The translations under genes were made by a program, and so were the position numbers. Below, piece by piece: positions 1-6,200 of a stretch of DNA of 6,200 nt; position 1 is the first letter of the stretch; each line of letters begins with the position of its first letter. Under the pieces are notes generated by a model. The model did not search any database. It was not told where the DNA came from and saw only the letters and a list, made by a program, of their open reading frames with translations. This DNA comes from Actinomycetes bacterium (lineage in GTDB: Bacteria > Actinomycetota > Aquicultoria > CAJVYJ01 > JAUVQD01), in NCBI GenBank assembly GCA_030598355.1, contig JAUVQD010000093.1, forward strand, positions 1-6,200. The letters run 5' to 3'.

Positions 1-503
1 GACTCTCCTGTGGGCGCTTTGTTGGTGCCCGAAGAAAACAGTTTTAATGTATAAGAGCCCTTTTTTATCTCGTCTTTCGTGAGCAGCCTCGCATAGTTGA
101 TGAAGAAAACTTCGTCCATCTTTGTTCCGCCGGTGTGATCGCCATCCTCGTCAAACCTTCTAAGATCTCCACTTTCATCAAACCCAACCAGAACTTGTGC
201 CATCTGATTATAGATGTTGATCTTTTTAGCATTTTGTAAGCTAGCAGCACCGGACAAGTGAGATTGGGCAGAATAACCGACCGTCAAATCGAAAATATGG
301 TTAGCAGACGAACTCAGATAAGGGTAATCGTAAGTAGATTCGAATATGCCATGTGCATAACGCTTGATGTTAGTCTGGGTCTCTGACGACTTCAAGTAGT
401 ATGTACCCGAAACAATGGTCCCCGTTAGAGGAATTGCTTCGTGAAGAAGAGTCCTTGTTGTTGTGCTATCATTATTAACTAAAGTTTTAAAAGTGCTTGC
501 CAT
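1..503 (-). CDS. Conserved virion-type protein of unknown function, N-terminal part (3' end outside window)
   Basis: The reading frame opens at ATG 503-501 and stays open for 167 complete codons to the window edge, so the C-terminus is missing. The start is supported by AAAGGA 8 nt upstream and by its place 25 nt after the stop of the preceding gene. The protein begins MASTFKTLVNND and continues with LLHEAIPLTGTIVSGTYY (residues 19-36), a YDYPYLSSSANHIFDLTVGY block (58-77), KKINIYNQMAQVLVG (93-107), an acidic FDEDGDHTGG loop (117-126) and INYARLLTKDEIKKGSYTLKL (135-155). It has no signal peptide, membrane segment or visible cysteine. From memory, unverified, this pattern recurs in unassigned structural proteins of marine tailed phages, often near proteins like the next gene upstream. 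Seen: intact ORF, ribosome site, gene order. Inferred: a virion component, perhaps tail or baseplate. No enzymatic motif was recognised. Confidence 0.85.
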   Translation of the reverse strand, partial: MASTFKTLVNNDSTTTRTLLHEAIPLTGTIVSGTYYLKSSETQTNIKRYAHGIFESTYDYPYLSSSANHIFDLTVGYSAQSHLSGAASLQNAKKINIYNQMAQVLVGFDESGDLRRFDEDGDHTGGTKMDEVFFINYARLLTKDEIKKGSYTLKLFSSGTNKAPTGE

Positions 504-511
504 AATTTCAA

Positions 512-517
512 TCCTTT
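512..517 (-). promoter_or_regulatory. Ribosome binding site for the leftmost gene
   Basis: On the minus strand this reads AAAGGA, with 8 nt between it and ATG 503-501. It lies in the 25-nt gap after the stop codon of the 318-residue gene. It fixes the start of the MASTFK protein and indicates independent ribosome loading rather than strict coupling. Confidence 0.6.
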
Positions 518-528
518 GACGATCTCAT

Positions 529-1485
529 TTAAGAAATTTTCTTAACAAACTGGACTGGGATGTCGACCCTATATCCAGTAGTCAATCCGGTAACTCTCAC
601 ATATGTATCGATGGTCCCTAGCCCGGTAACTGTGGCGGCGCCAACGGTGTAAGATTGCCCAGTCTGACCAAGTGTAGTGAACAGGTAATCGCTTGTCTGC
701 AGGTTGAGTGAAGACCCGACCCTAAACTTTAAGATAGTCCCGCGGGGGCCGCGGATGGTCTCGTTCGAACCTTGGCCTTCTCCAACGTTGTTTGTTACCG
801 CGTTGTCTTCAACGAAGTTGCCGTCTGTATCACGCGTAAGCCGATAAGATGCGATGTTATCATCATCGATAAACGCGGGTTGGGCGGCGCTGCCGTCCAG
901 GCCAAACAGAGCACCCAATCGATTGTCCATTTCAATACTGTATTCTGTCTCTCTCAAGTCAGCGTCGAGCATTCGGATCGGAGAAATATCTGAAGTGTCG
1001 AGGCCCTGGTCGATACGTACATGAGCTTGCGCCTCGTTTGCCGGGGTGGCACCGAGCATCAACCCTGCCAGTCCGGTGCCTATGCCTTGAGGGCTGGCAT
1101 CTGTGGCGTTGGTTGTCGCCTGATCTGCGGCCACAATAAAAGAATTGGGTGCCTGCGAGGAATTCAGGGCGCCTTCGCCATTTTGATTCAACTTCAAGAT
1201 GGGCAAATAAAGAAGATTATTGCGAGCAATCGTCAGCAACTTCGACTTCATTAGGGAAGTGTTGTTGGTGAACGCCTCCAAAATAGGTGCCTGCATTATT
1301 TCTAAATCATAAAAGGCAGAGCCGCGGGCGTCTTCTTTATTGTACAAAGTGTAATCGACTTCATCATCTCCTAAAGCGAATTTTGCAATCCTAAAAGAGC
1401 CGTCGCCACGAGCCAAACGCATGCGACCGGTGTCAGTAAGAACCGCATCCAATATAATATCACCCGAGTTATCGAGGAAGGCCAT
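529..1485 (-). CDS. Probable tail/fibre-associated virion protein with tail-collar-like N-terminus (318 aa)
   Basis: The complete ORF runs from ATG at 1485 to TAA at 529, with GGAG 8 nt upstream of the start. Residues 1-46 carry the block MAFLDNSGDIILDAVLTDTG, then LA.GDGSFRIAKFALGDDEVDY. The order LT..G...LA.G....I....LGD resembles the N-terminal domain of phage tail-collar fibre proteins (DUF3751 type). That likeness is judged by eye, not by a profile. Residues around 47-110 (YDLEIMQAPILEAFTNN, SKLLTIARNNLLYLPIL) look conserved. About 112-155 is an Ala/Thr/Gly-rich variable insert. The Asp-rich middle (about 158-240) is followed by RGPRGTILKFRVGSSLNL and a beta-rich end, VRVTGLTTGYRVDIPVQF (296-313). 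No cysteine, signal peptide or membrane segment is seen. The end resembles the end of the giant protein encoded upstream. I recall the N-terminal block from marine phage structural proteins. The exact virion location is unknown; an adaptor, fibre or baseplate role is inference. Confidence 0.9.
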   Translation of the reverse strand: MAFLDNSGDIILDAVLTDTGRMRLARGDGSFRIAKFALGDDEVDYTLYNKEDARGSAFYDLEIMQAPILEAFTNNTSLMKSKLLTIARNNLLYLPILKLNQNGEGALNSSQAPNSFIVAADQATTNATDASPQGIGTGLAGLMLGATPANEAQAHVRIDQGLDTSDISPIRMLDADLRETEYSIEMDNRLGALFGLDGSAAQPAFIDDDNIASYRLTRDTDGNFVEDNAVTNNVGEGQGSNETIRGPRGTILKFRVGSSLNLQTSDYLFTTLGQTGQSYTVGAATVTGLGTIDTYVRVTGLTTGYRVDIPVQFVKKIS

Positions 1486-1580
1486 ATTTATTTCTCCGTA
1501 TTGTCATGTGTGTATATAAAAATCTAAATTAATTAGTTATTTATTTCCTTTTGTTCCTTTAAATCAATAATTTCAAATGT
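1486..1580 (-). promoter_or_regulatory. AT-rich leader with ribosome binding site and weak promoter-like motifs
   Basis: This 95-nt gap is the only intergenic space of any size in the window and is about 20% GC by hand count. GGAG at 1497-1494 (minus strand) sits 8 nt before ATG 1485 and is the ribosome binding site of the 318-residue gene. AATAAATA occurs at 1545-1538 and again at 1492-1485, each one mismatch from the T4 late-promoter box TATAAATA. Only the first is placed to transcribe the gene, and such matches are easy to get by chance in AT-rich DNA. Two AAAGGA hexamers (1560-1555 and 1551-1546), 9 nt apart, have no start codon at a useful distance. No GC-rich hairpin terminator is visible. 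The ribosome site is well supported; the promoter is a guess. Confidence 0.35.
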
Positions 1581-4500
1581 TTATTCACCAAGCAGCGTGC
1601 GAGTAACATCGAAAAACACTGGAAGGTGTCCGGCATCGGTCTCCTGATCGACTTGAAAGTCGACGTTTATGTCTAGTTTGCGGCCGGTCTTTTTTGAAAC
1701 AAGCCTAAATTTGAGCTTCTTACCCCAAACAACCTCCTCTTCAGGACCAAGATGTATATCTTTGAATTTTGCAGTAAAGGTAGGATCACCATTTTCGGTC
1801 ACCAAACCAGAAAGAGCAGAATTAACAACACCCTGCGATAAGGATGGTTTTATCATTATATACTGCTGTAATCCTTTTGTAAAGCTAACAGCTTCTGCAT
1901 CGGGAAAATCATACACATCTAGCAGGAGATAAATCGCACCACCATTGTTAACCAACTGAGTTTGATAAACGACAGTTGGGTTTGACAAATGTCCGTGTAC
2001 ATCTCTAACTCTGAATGTGTAATAGTATTTTCGATTCGGAACAAGGGCGTCTTTTAGCGCGGCTGATGAGGCTTTGGGCGTGTCAGTGCCATCAGCCAAG
2101 TCAGCGATATGATATAAGGCGGAAGCAAAATCTTGATAAGAATTCGGAGGTGTGTCAAGTCGATAAACTAGAAACTCCGCCGGGAGGTCATCATTCCCAT
2201 ATACTATCTCTACCTCATCCAGAGGTGTTCCAGGCAAGATCTCTATCTCGCCATTGAGGAATTGACTTTGCATTGTGAGTCTTATGTCGCGACCTTCGCC
2301 AAAGCCAAACGGAATCGGCTCCTGCTTGACATGCGTGTTGGCTTGCTCATTCATCGTTACGAGTAGTTGGTTATCTATCGCACGATAAGGTGTAAAATTG
2401 ACATCCGGGGTTGCGGGAGGTTTGTCAAAAACATGCACATCCGACGATTCGAAGATTGGCACTTGCACCATTTTCACAGACGGCTTATTATTGCAAAGCA
2501 GACCAATTCGCACCTTGCGAGTGAAGCCGGCGCGGTGGGCCCGGGCGAGGGCCTCCAGGAACATATCGGGATGGTCATTGACAACAGTCCTCTCGCCACT
2601 GTCGTTGAAATACCCAATCTCAATATCTAATTGATCGATTCTTCTTTCATCCCTTGACCATTTTAATAGCCTCGCCTCGCCCTCGGCAATCAACTGTGCC
2701 CGACGTTGCTCTGCGGGCGAGAGGACATCGCCGACGTTGTCAGCCTCGCGAAGCTCACCAAGCTCAAACGGTACATCGCCAGGAGCGGCGTCGAGGGGGG
2801 CGAGGCCGGGGCGATCTAGGGCGTCGGGGCCTGCAGACACTTGTCGATCGCGCTCTAGCCTAAAAGCGGCCTCGTCCAATTCCGCACTATAAAGGATGGG
2901 TTCCGGGATTCCAATCTCCATCCCCTCCTCCTCAAGGCGCCGGCGTGTATGCGGCTCAAGTAGCGGACGGCTGGGGAAGTTCCACTCTTCTGGCCTAAAC
3001 TTTCCAGGCTTTGCGTGCACGCCCCTCCTGTAATCGTTCCCCACAACCAATTGGCAAGCATAAATTTTATAGTTATATTTGTTATACTCATTTGTATCAG
3101 GAGTTCTTCCATACATAACTTGTGTATCAATGTATTCAAAGACGCTTGCTTCTGGGGTGTTAGGGACAAAAAACTCTTGTACCACCTGTTCATTCAATCG
3201 TTTTTCCACTCTATAGAACAAAGCTTGAGATACCGCGCGATAACCGTTGAGCATAGTCCTGTATGGGCGTAAAGAACTCTTTATGATTTCACGCATCGTA
3301 TTATAAAAGCCAATCCTTATCAAAGGTTGTTGTAATTCTGGCTCTCTTACTAGGAACTGTCTTTCAACATTAGCCCCAAGCATTATGAGATCCGGATCAT
3401 TCTGTAGTTCAGTTTCTAGAGCCGCTAGCTCGGAAGGCTCGTCAAATCGGCGCCAATAATTCAAAACATCTAACGTCCTAAACTCCTGAGAGTTTAGCTC
3501 CGAGTTGGTATTAAACCAATTCGGACGATCAGCGCTGTCCAATTCCCGTCCATATACGTTGAATAGTTGAAACTCTGACCTAGTTGCAGCCTTGGCAAAC
3601 AAATTTGTGAGATGAAACCTGCTTAAAATATTAGCAAAAGCCTTATTTGGAGAAAGAGTGAATCTTATCTCATTATACATTGGATATATTTCACGATTCT
3701 CGTTTGCCTCTCTGATAAACCCAAGCTCCTCCGGAGGGACAATTAGATATCTGAAATTCCTTTGAGCCTTTCTAAACAAATCGATGTTGCGCTGAATCTC
3801 TAAGTCCGGATTCCCTTCAACAAATGGAAGAACCTTATCGATTGCCGCCGTCCAAGAGGAAAAGTATTGCCTATTGGAATATGTTTTCCCCACATTTCCG
3901 GGGCCTGGTGCTAGCCTAGGACGAACACTTTCTATAAGACCACCCACAGTGGAGAAGTTTTTAAAATCAGCCTGTAACTCTCTGGCCCTAGGGGTGTCTG
4001 GATCGACTAAAATGGATTCTTCGTTAACTGATTCTCGGGTTAGCACATATATGTTTGGAATCGCATGCGTGGCGGAAAAGGGCTTCAATTTTGATTCCAG
4101 AATTCGTTCATAGTCAAGTAGTAAATAATTATATACTGGTTTCACAAGCCCAGTGGAAGAGTCTATACCGATCCTCTCGGCTTGTCGCTGATTGAGAAGC
4201 CCAGGCACAAGCGTAGTATGATCCATGTATCTCTGGAAGATTCCTTCGATAAATTCCTGTTCCGCTATTGTGCCGCCAGCGGCGGTTCGAAAGAACTGAT
4301 CCCGGTCGATCTCGCCGAGAGCATCGAAAGGGGACGGTGCCTGTTCGGGGCGCCCGTCGGCCATGGAAAAGAGCGGCCACGGGGAGCGCTCAATCAGCAT
4401 CGAAAAAACACGGCCGCCGAATTCTACGGCGCGGTTTCTGGCGATGCCATGGCGGGGGCCGACATTGTTCGGATCCGGGATGGGGAATTCGTTAAATAGC

Positions 4501-5804
4501 TCGGGGCGGACCGGGATTCCAATGTCGTATTCTATCGGAGGAGGTATATACGCCCCGTCTTCGCCTCTGGTCCATATACGCACGATGCCTCGGAGCCAAT
4601 CGTTCCGGGGGGACTGCGGATCAGGCCACGCTTCCTGTTCGGCGCGATAAAGCAACACTTGAGCCTTGTACTGTAAATCAGGATCGTATAGGGGTGCTTG
4701 CTGCTCAAGAAACTGTCGGTATGTGTTGCCATTCACGGTGTAGAACACTATTTCGGCGCGTTCGAAGTCCGACGTTGTTATTCTGTAAGAAAGCTCAAGA
4801 TCGGCCGGGAGGGTGAGGCCTGTGGTGTTCCCCGCCTCGTCAAGCTCTCGCCGGTGCACATAACCATCGCGGATGCCCTCGTTGTTCACATCGGCAACGA
4901 CAGCAGTAATTGCGCGAACCAGGTTCTCTTCCTCGGCCACTGGGAAGAGGGCATCTGCGGCCCGACGTCGGGCGTCCTCGGCCTCTTGTTCGGGATTTCC
5001 AGCATCCTGAACGAATCGTTCCTCTTCGCGAGCCTCCAGAAGCGTAAGAGGCCTTACATAGACGCCATACAACTCCTTCAAAGCTTTCACAAATTCGTTG
5101 AGACGAACAATGTCGCGGGCGGGGGCGCCGTCGGCGATGTTCTCGAATTCCTCTTTGGTGATGCTGTATCTGTCACTATAATTCTCTATAAGGTGATCTA
5201 TGTCGACATACAAATCGACTAGTTCGTTATACTCACCAAATTCTGTTTCTGGATTGTATTCCTCTTTTCTGAAAATTAATTGATGTATCGCGGGGCCGGC
5301 ATACCTAAACGGGCCGCTGGGGTTCCCAAGTTCTGCAGCACCCCTTTTAACAAACTCTGGCGGCCTTGTGGGGACTGACCCCTCTGTGTAATATGCCGGC
5401 CACAACGCCTCAGACTGCCAACGTATTTTATCTCGAAAGTCGGGGCCGAAGGGTGTCGATTCTTCTCTCGTGGAGGCGCCGGCGCCGTAAGATTGTTGAT
5501 TGTCATATATAAGCCGGCCCTTGGCACCAGGGAACCCTCGCCCGGCGCCGGTCAGGCCTTCGCGAGGAAGACGGTCAAAATCTTCAGGGGTAAGAATTAA
5601 ATCTCGTCGTGAAGCATCAGAAACTTGTGTCTCAGCTTCGAAATCGAAGCGGTTTTGGTCTTGCTGCGGGTTGTCGACACTAAGCAACTCATCGACATCC
5701 GGGGGCTCATATGGGTTGTCGGGGCGACCATCGATTGCTGCGTCCCCTATAGCGTCTCCAAACCTACGGATATTAGTACTATTTCGATTATCGTGTCCTG
5801 GCAT
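1581..5804 (-). CDS. Giant multidomain virion protein with fibronectin-III-like segments (1407 aa)
   Basis: The ORF is uninterrupted from ATG at 5804 to TAA at 1581. An in-frame stop lies seven codons upstream of the ATG, so this is the first ATG available. The N-terminus (about 1-130) is polar and Gly/Pro-rich, probably disordered. Residues about 255-300 are a charged, Ala/Glu/Arg-rich, probably helical stretch. About 400-555 is a Pro-rich, GC-rich section. About 560-860 is a Tyr/Asn/Arg-rich region of unknown fold. Residues 863-925 (FYRVEK, FEYIDTQVMYG, YNYKIYACQLVVGNDY) look like beta strands of an FN3-type domain. A disordered Ala/Pro/Asp linker follows (about 989-1035). PPATPDVNF (about 1128-1136) opens another beta region, ending in a clearer FN3-like domain (about 1200-1285) with RKYYYTFRVRDVHGHLSNP. 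The C-terminal module contains FRLVSKKTGRKLDINVDF (1366-1383). I see only two cysteines and no signal peptide, membrane segment or enzymatic motif. A large tail, baseplate or fibre protein is the likeliest role. I recall similar C-terminal halves in marine phage proteins but cannot name the family. Confidence 0.88.
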   Translation of the reverse strand: MPGHDNRNSTNIRRFGDAIGDAAIDGRPDNPYEPPDVDELLSVDNPQQDQNRFDFEAETQVSDASRRDLILTPEDFDRLPREGLTGAGRGFPGAKGRLIYDNQQSYGAGASTREESTPFGPDFRDKIRWQSEALWPAYYTEGSVPTRPPEFVKRGAAELGNPSGPFRYAGPAIHQLIFRKEEYNPETEFGEYNELVDLYVDIDHLIENYSDRYSITKEEFENIADGAPARDIVRLNEFVKALKELYGVYVRPLTLLEAREEERFVQDAGNPEQEAEDARRRAADALFPVAEEENLVRAITAVVADVNNEGIRDGYVHRRELDEAGNTTGLTLPADLELSYRITTSDFERAEIVFYTVNGNTYRQFLEQQAPLYDPDLQYKAQVLLYRAEQEAWPDPQSPRNDWLRGIVRIWTRGEDGAYIPPPIEYDIGIPVRPELFNEFPIPDPNNVGPRHGIARNRAVEFGGRVFSMLIERSPWPLFSMADGRPEQAPSPFDALGEIDRDQFFRTAAGGTIAEQEFIEGIFQRYMDHTTLVPGLLNQRQAERIGIDSSTGLVKPVYNYLLLDYERILESKLKPFSATHAIPNIYVLTRESVNEESILVDPDTPRARELQADFKNFSTVGGLIESVRPRLAPGPGNVGKTYSNRQYFSSWTAAIDKVLPFVEGNPDLEIQRNIDLFRKAQRNFRYLIVPPEELGFIREANENREIYPMYNEIRFTLSPNKAFANILSRFHLTNLFAKAATRSEFQLFNVYGRELDSADRPNWFNTNSELNSQEFRTLDVLNYWRRFDEPSELAALETELQNDPDLIMLGANVERQFLVREPELQQPLIRIGFYNTMREIIKSSLRPYRTMLNGYRAVSQALFYRVEKRLNEQVVQEFFVPNTPEASVFEYIDTQVMYGRTPDTNEYNKYNYKIYACQLVVGNDYRRGVHAKPGKFRPEEWNFPSRPLLEPHTRRRLEEEGMEIGIPEPILYSAELDEAAFRLERDRQVSAGPDALDRPGLAPLDAAPGDVPFELGELREADNVGDVLSPAEQRRAQLIAEGEARLLKWSRDERRIDQLDIEIGYFNDSGERTVVNDHPDMFLEALARAHRAGFTRKVRIGLLCNNKPSVKMVQVPIFESSDVHVFDKPPATPDVNFTPYRAIDNQLLVTMNEQANTHVKQEPIPFGFGEGRDIRLTMQSQFLNGEIEILPGTPLDEVEIVYGNDDLPAEFLVYRLDTPPNSYQDFASALYHIADLADGTDTPKASSAALKDALVPNRKYYYTFRVRDVHGHLSNPTVVYQTQLVNNGGAIYLLLDVYDFPDAEAVSFTKGLQQYIMIKPSLSQGVVNSALSGLVTENGDPTFTAKFKDIHLGPEEEVVWGKKLKFRLVSKKTGRKLDINVDFQVDQETDAGHLPVFFDVTRTLLGE

Positions 5805-5809
5805 CTTCT

Positions 5810-6200
5810 CTAGTATATCCGCCTAATTGGTTGAGTGGTCACTCCGGATACAGTAGCATCGCTTCTACGCGCTGTCACCTGCTGCTGTGTGCGAGTTCTG
5901 GTGGCCCTGGTCGAGCGAAGTTCAAGGTGGGCGGCTGGCGGGGGCGTGGAGTGAGCGTATTGTAACATTTCTACCGTATTATCGGGACCGTTAGTATTAG
6001 CGGGAGTTACCCTTGAAACAGACGGCGATTGCGGCTCAGCAGTCACCGTTGATCCAGCACCCTTTCTAATAACAAAGTATTCATTATAAATAGGTAATTT
6101 TAGATTATTTGGAAGCCCATTTAGGCCAAAATCCTTATCAGTGTATGGCACAAGCCGACATAACAAGTGGGACCCAACAGGAATAGAATCAACCCTTTGC
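5810..6200 (-). CDS. Unrecognised phage protein, C-terminal part (5' end outside window)
   Basis: The frame is open from the right edge, at least 129 codons, to TAG at 5812-5810. A TTG at 6166 could be read as a start, but the frame continues upstream of it with QRVDSIPVGSH, so the true start almost certainly lies outside the window. The visible first part, LLCRLVPYTDKDFGLNG and LKLPIYNEYFVIRKG, looks folded. After about 50 visible residues the sequence turns low-complexity: Ser/Thr/Pro-rich, then STPPPAAHLELRS, then a basic Thr/Arg/Gln tail (RATRTRTQQQVTARR) ending QPIRRIY. The giant gene starts only 5 nt after this stop, so the two are surely co-transcribed and probably translationally coupled. 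Its place in a structural cluster suggests a virion or assembly protein. I do not recognise the family, and no catalytic motif is visible. Confidence 0.75.
   Translation of the reverse strand, partial: QRVDSIPVGSHLLCRLVPYTDKDFGLNGLPNNLKLPIYNEYFVIRKGAGSTVTAEPQSPSVSRVTPANTNGPDNTVEMLQYAHSTPPPAAHLELRSTRATRTRTQQQVTARRSDATVSGVTTQPIRRIY

Noticed and set aside
135..152. FDEDGDHTGG in the leftmost protein as an EF-hand-like calcium loop
   Set aside because: It has the D.D.D spacing, but His replaces the glycine at position 6 and the acidic residue expected at position 12 is displaced. The loop is better treated as simply acidic.
1450..1507. Twelve-codon mini-ORF from ATG 1507 overlapping the start of the 318-residue gene
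   Set aside because: It has no ribosome site upstream and is out of frame with the real gene. It is too short to distinguish from chance.
1524..1536. Short inverted repeat CTAA/TTAG followed by a T run on the minus strand, a possible terminator
   Set aside because: The stem is four base pairs, mostly A-T, and too weak for an intrinsic terminator. The downstream genes look co-transcribed.
2855..3193. Minus-strand 112-codon open frame inside the giant gene in another frame
   Set aside because: It is contained within the 1407-residue gene, and its composition and sequence resemble an out-of-frame reading. The enclosing frame has coherent FN3-like sequence here, so no frameshift is needed.
1160..5150. 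Six GAATTC sites (1160, 2140, 4100, 4419, 4485, 5145), more than random expectation
   Set aside because: Numbers are small. The sites fall in different frames and encode different residues, so nothing suggests a functional site. It shows only that this site is not avoided.
4698..5222. Plus-strand 174-codon open frame opposite the giant gene
   Set aside because: It starts at TTG, lies wholly antisense to a better-supported gene, has no clear ribosome site and no recognisable domain. GC-rich sense codons readily create such open frames.
6161..6166. TTG at 6166 as the start of the right-hand gene
   Set aside because: The same frame is open to the window edge and encodes plausible continuing sequence, and no ribosome site precedes the TTG.

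Overview
The window looks like part of the virion-structure module of a tailed bacteriophage (Caudoviricetes), probably marine or aquatic. Every credible gene is on the minus strand, and genes are packed with 5, 95 and 25 nt between them. The products look like structural proteins: no signal peptides, very few cysteines, beta-rich folds with variable low-complexity inserts. The opening residues of the two leftmost proteins (MAFLDNSGDIILDAVLTDTGR and MASTFKTLVNND...LLHEAIP) resemble conserved, functionally unassigned virion proteins I recall from marine phage and virome sequences. That recollection is from memory and was not searched. I see no host gene, integrase, tRNA, CRISPR array, insertion sequence or metabolic gene, so the host cannot be named.

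Layout in transcription order (right to left): (1) 6200 to 5810 is the 3' end of an unrecognised gene, with a folded-looking visible first part and a disordered, basic Thr/Arg-rich tail. (2) 5804 to 1581 is a 1407-residue multidomain protein that fills two thirds of the window, with fibronectin-III-like segments and a recognisable C-terminal module. (3) 1580 to 1486 is a 95-nt AT-rich leader (about 20% GC) with weak promoter-like motifs and two orphan Shine-Dalgarno-like AAAGGA repeats. (4) 1485 to 529 is a 318-residue protein whose N-terminus resembles the attachment domain of phage tail-collar fibres. (5) 503 to 1 is the N-terminal 167 residues of another conserved virion-type protein, cut by the window edge.

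The genes probably act together as late-expressed tail, baseplate or fibre components. The giant gene begins 5 nt after its upstream neighbour with only a weak ribosome binding site, which suggests translational coupling. The two downstream genes have their own good ribosome binding sites.

Two observations go beyond plain annotation. The 318-residue and 1407-residue proteins share an ungapped C-terminal motif (R, TG, R/K, hydrophobic, DI, V, F) despite having no other obvious similarity. Within the giant gene, synonymous codon use swings strongly: GC at third positions is 5 of 25 codons in an FN3-like core and 29 of 46 in a disordered linker about 70 codons downstream. This suggests mosaic assembly of conserved cores and exchangeable linkers. 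No defence, RNA-based or mobile system is visible here.
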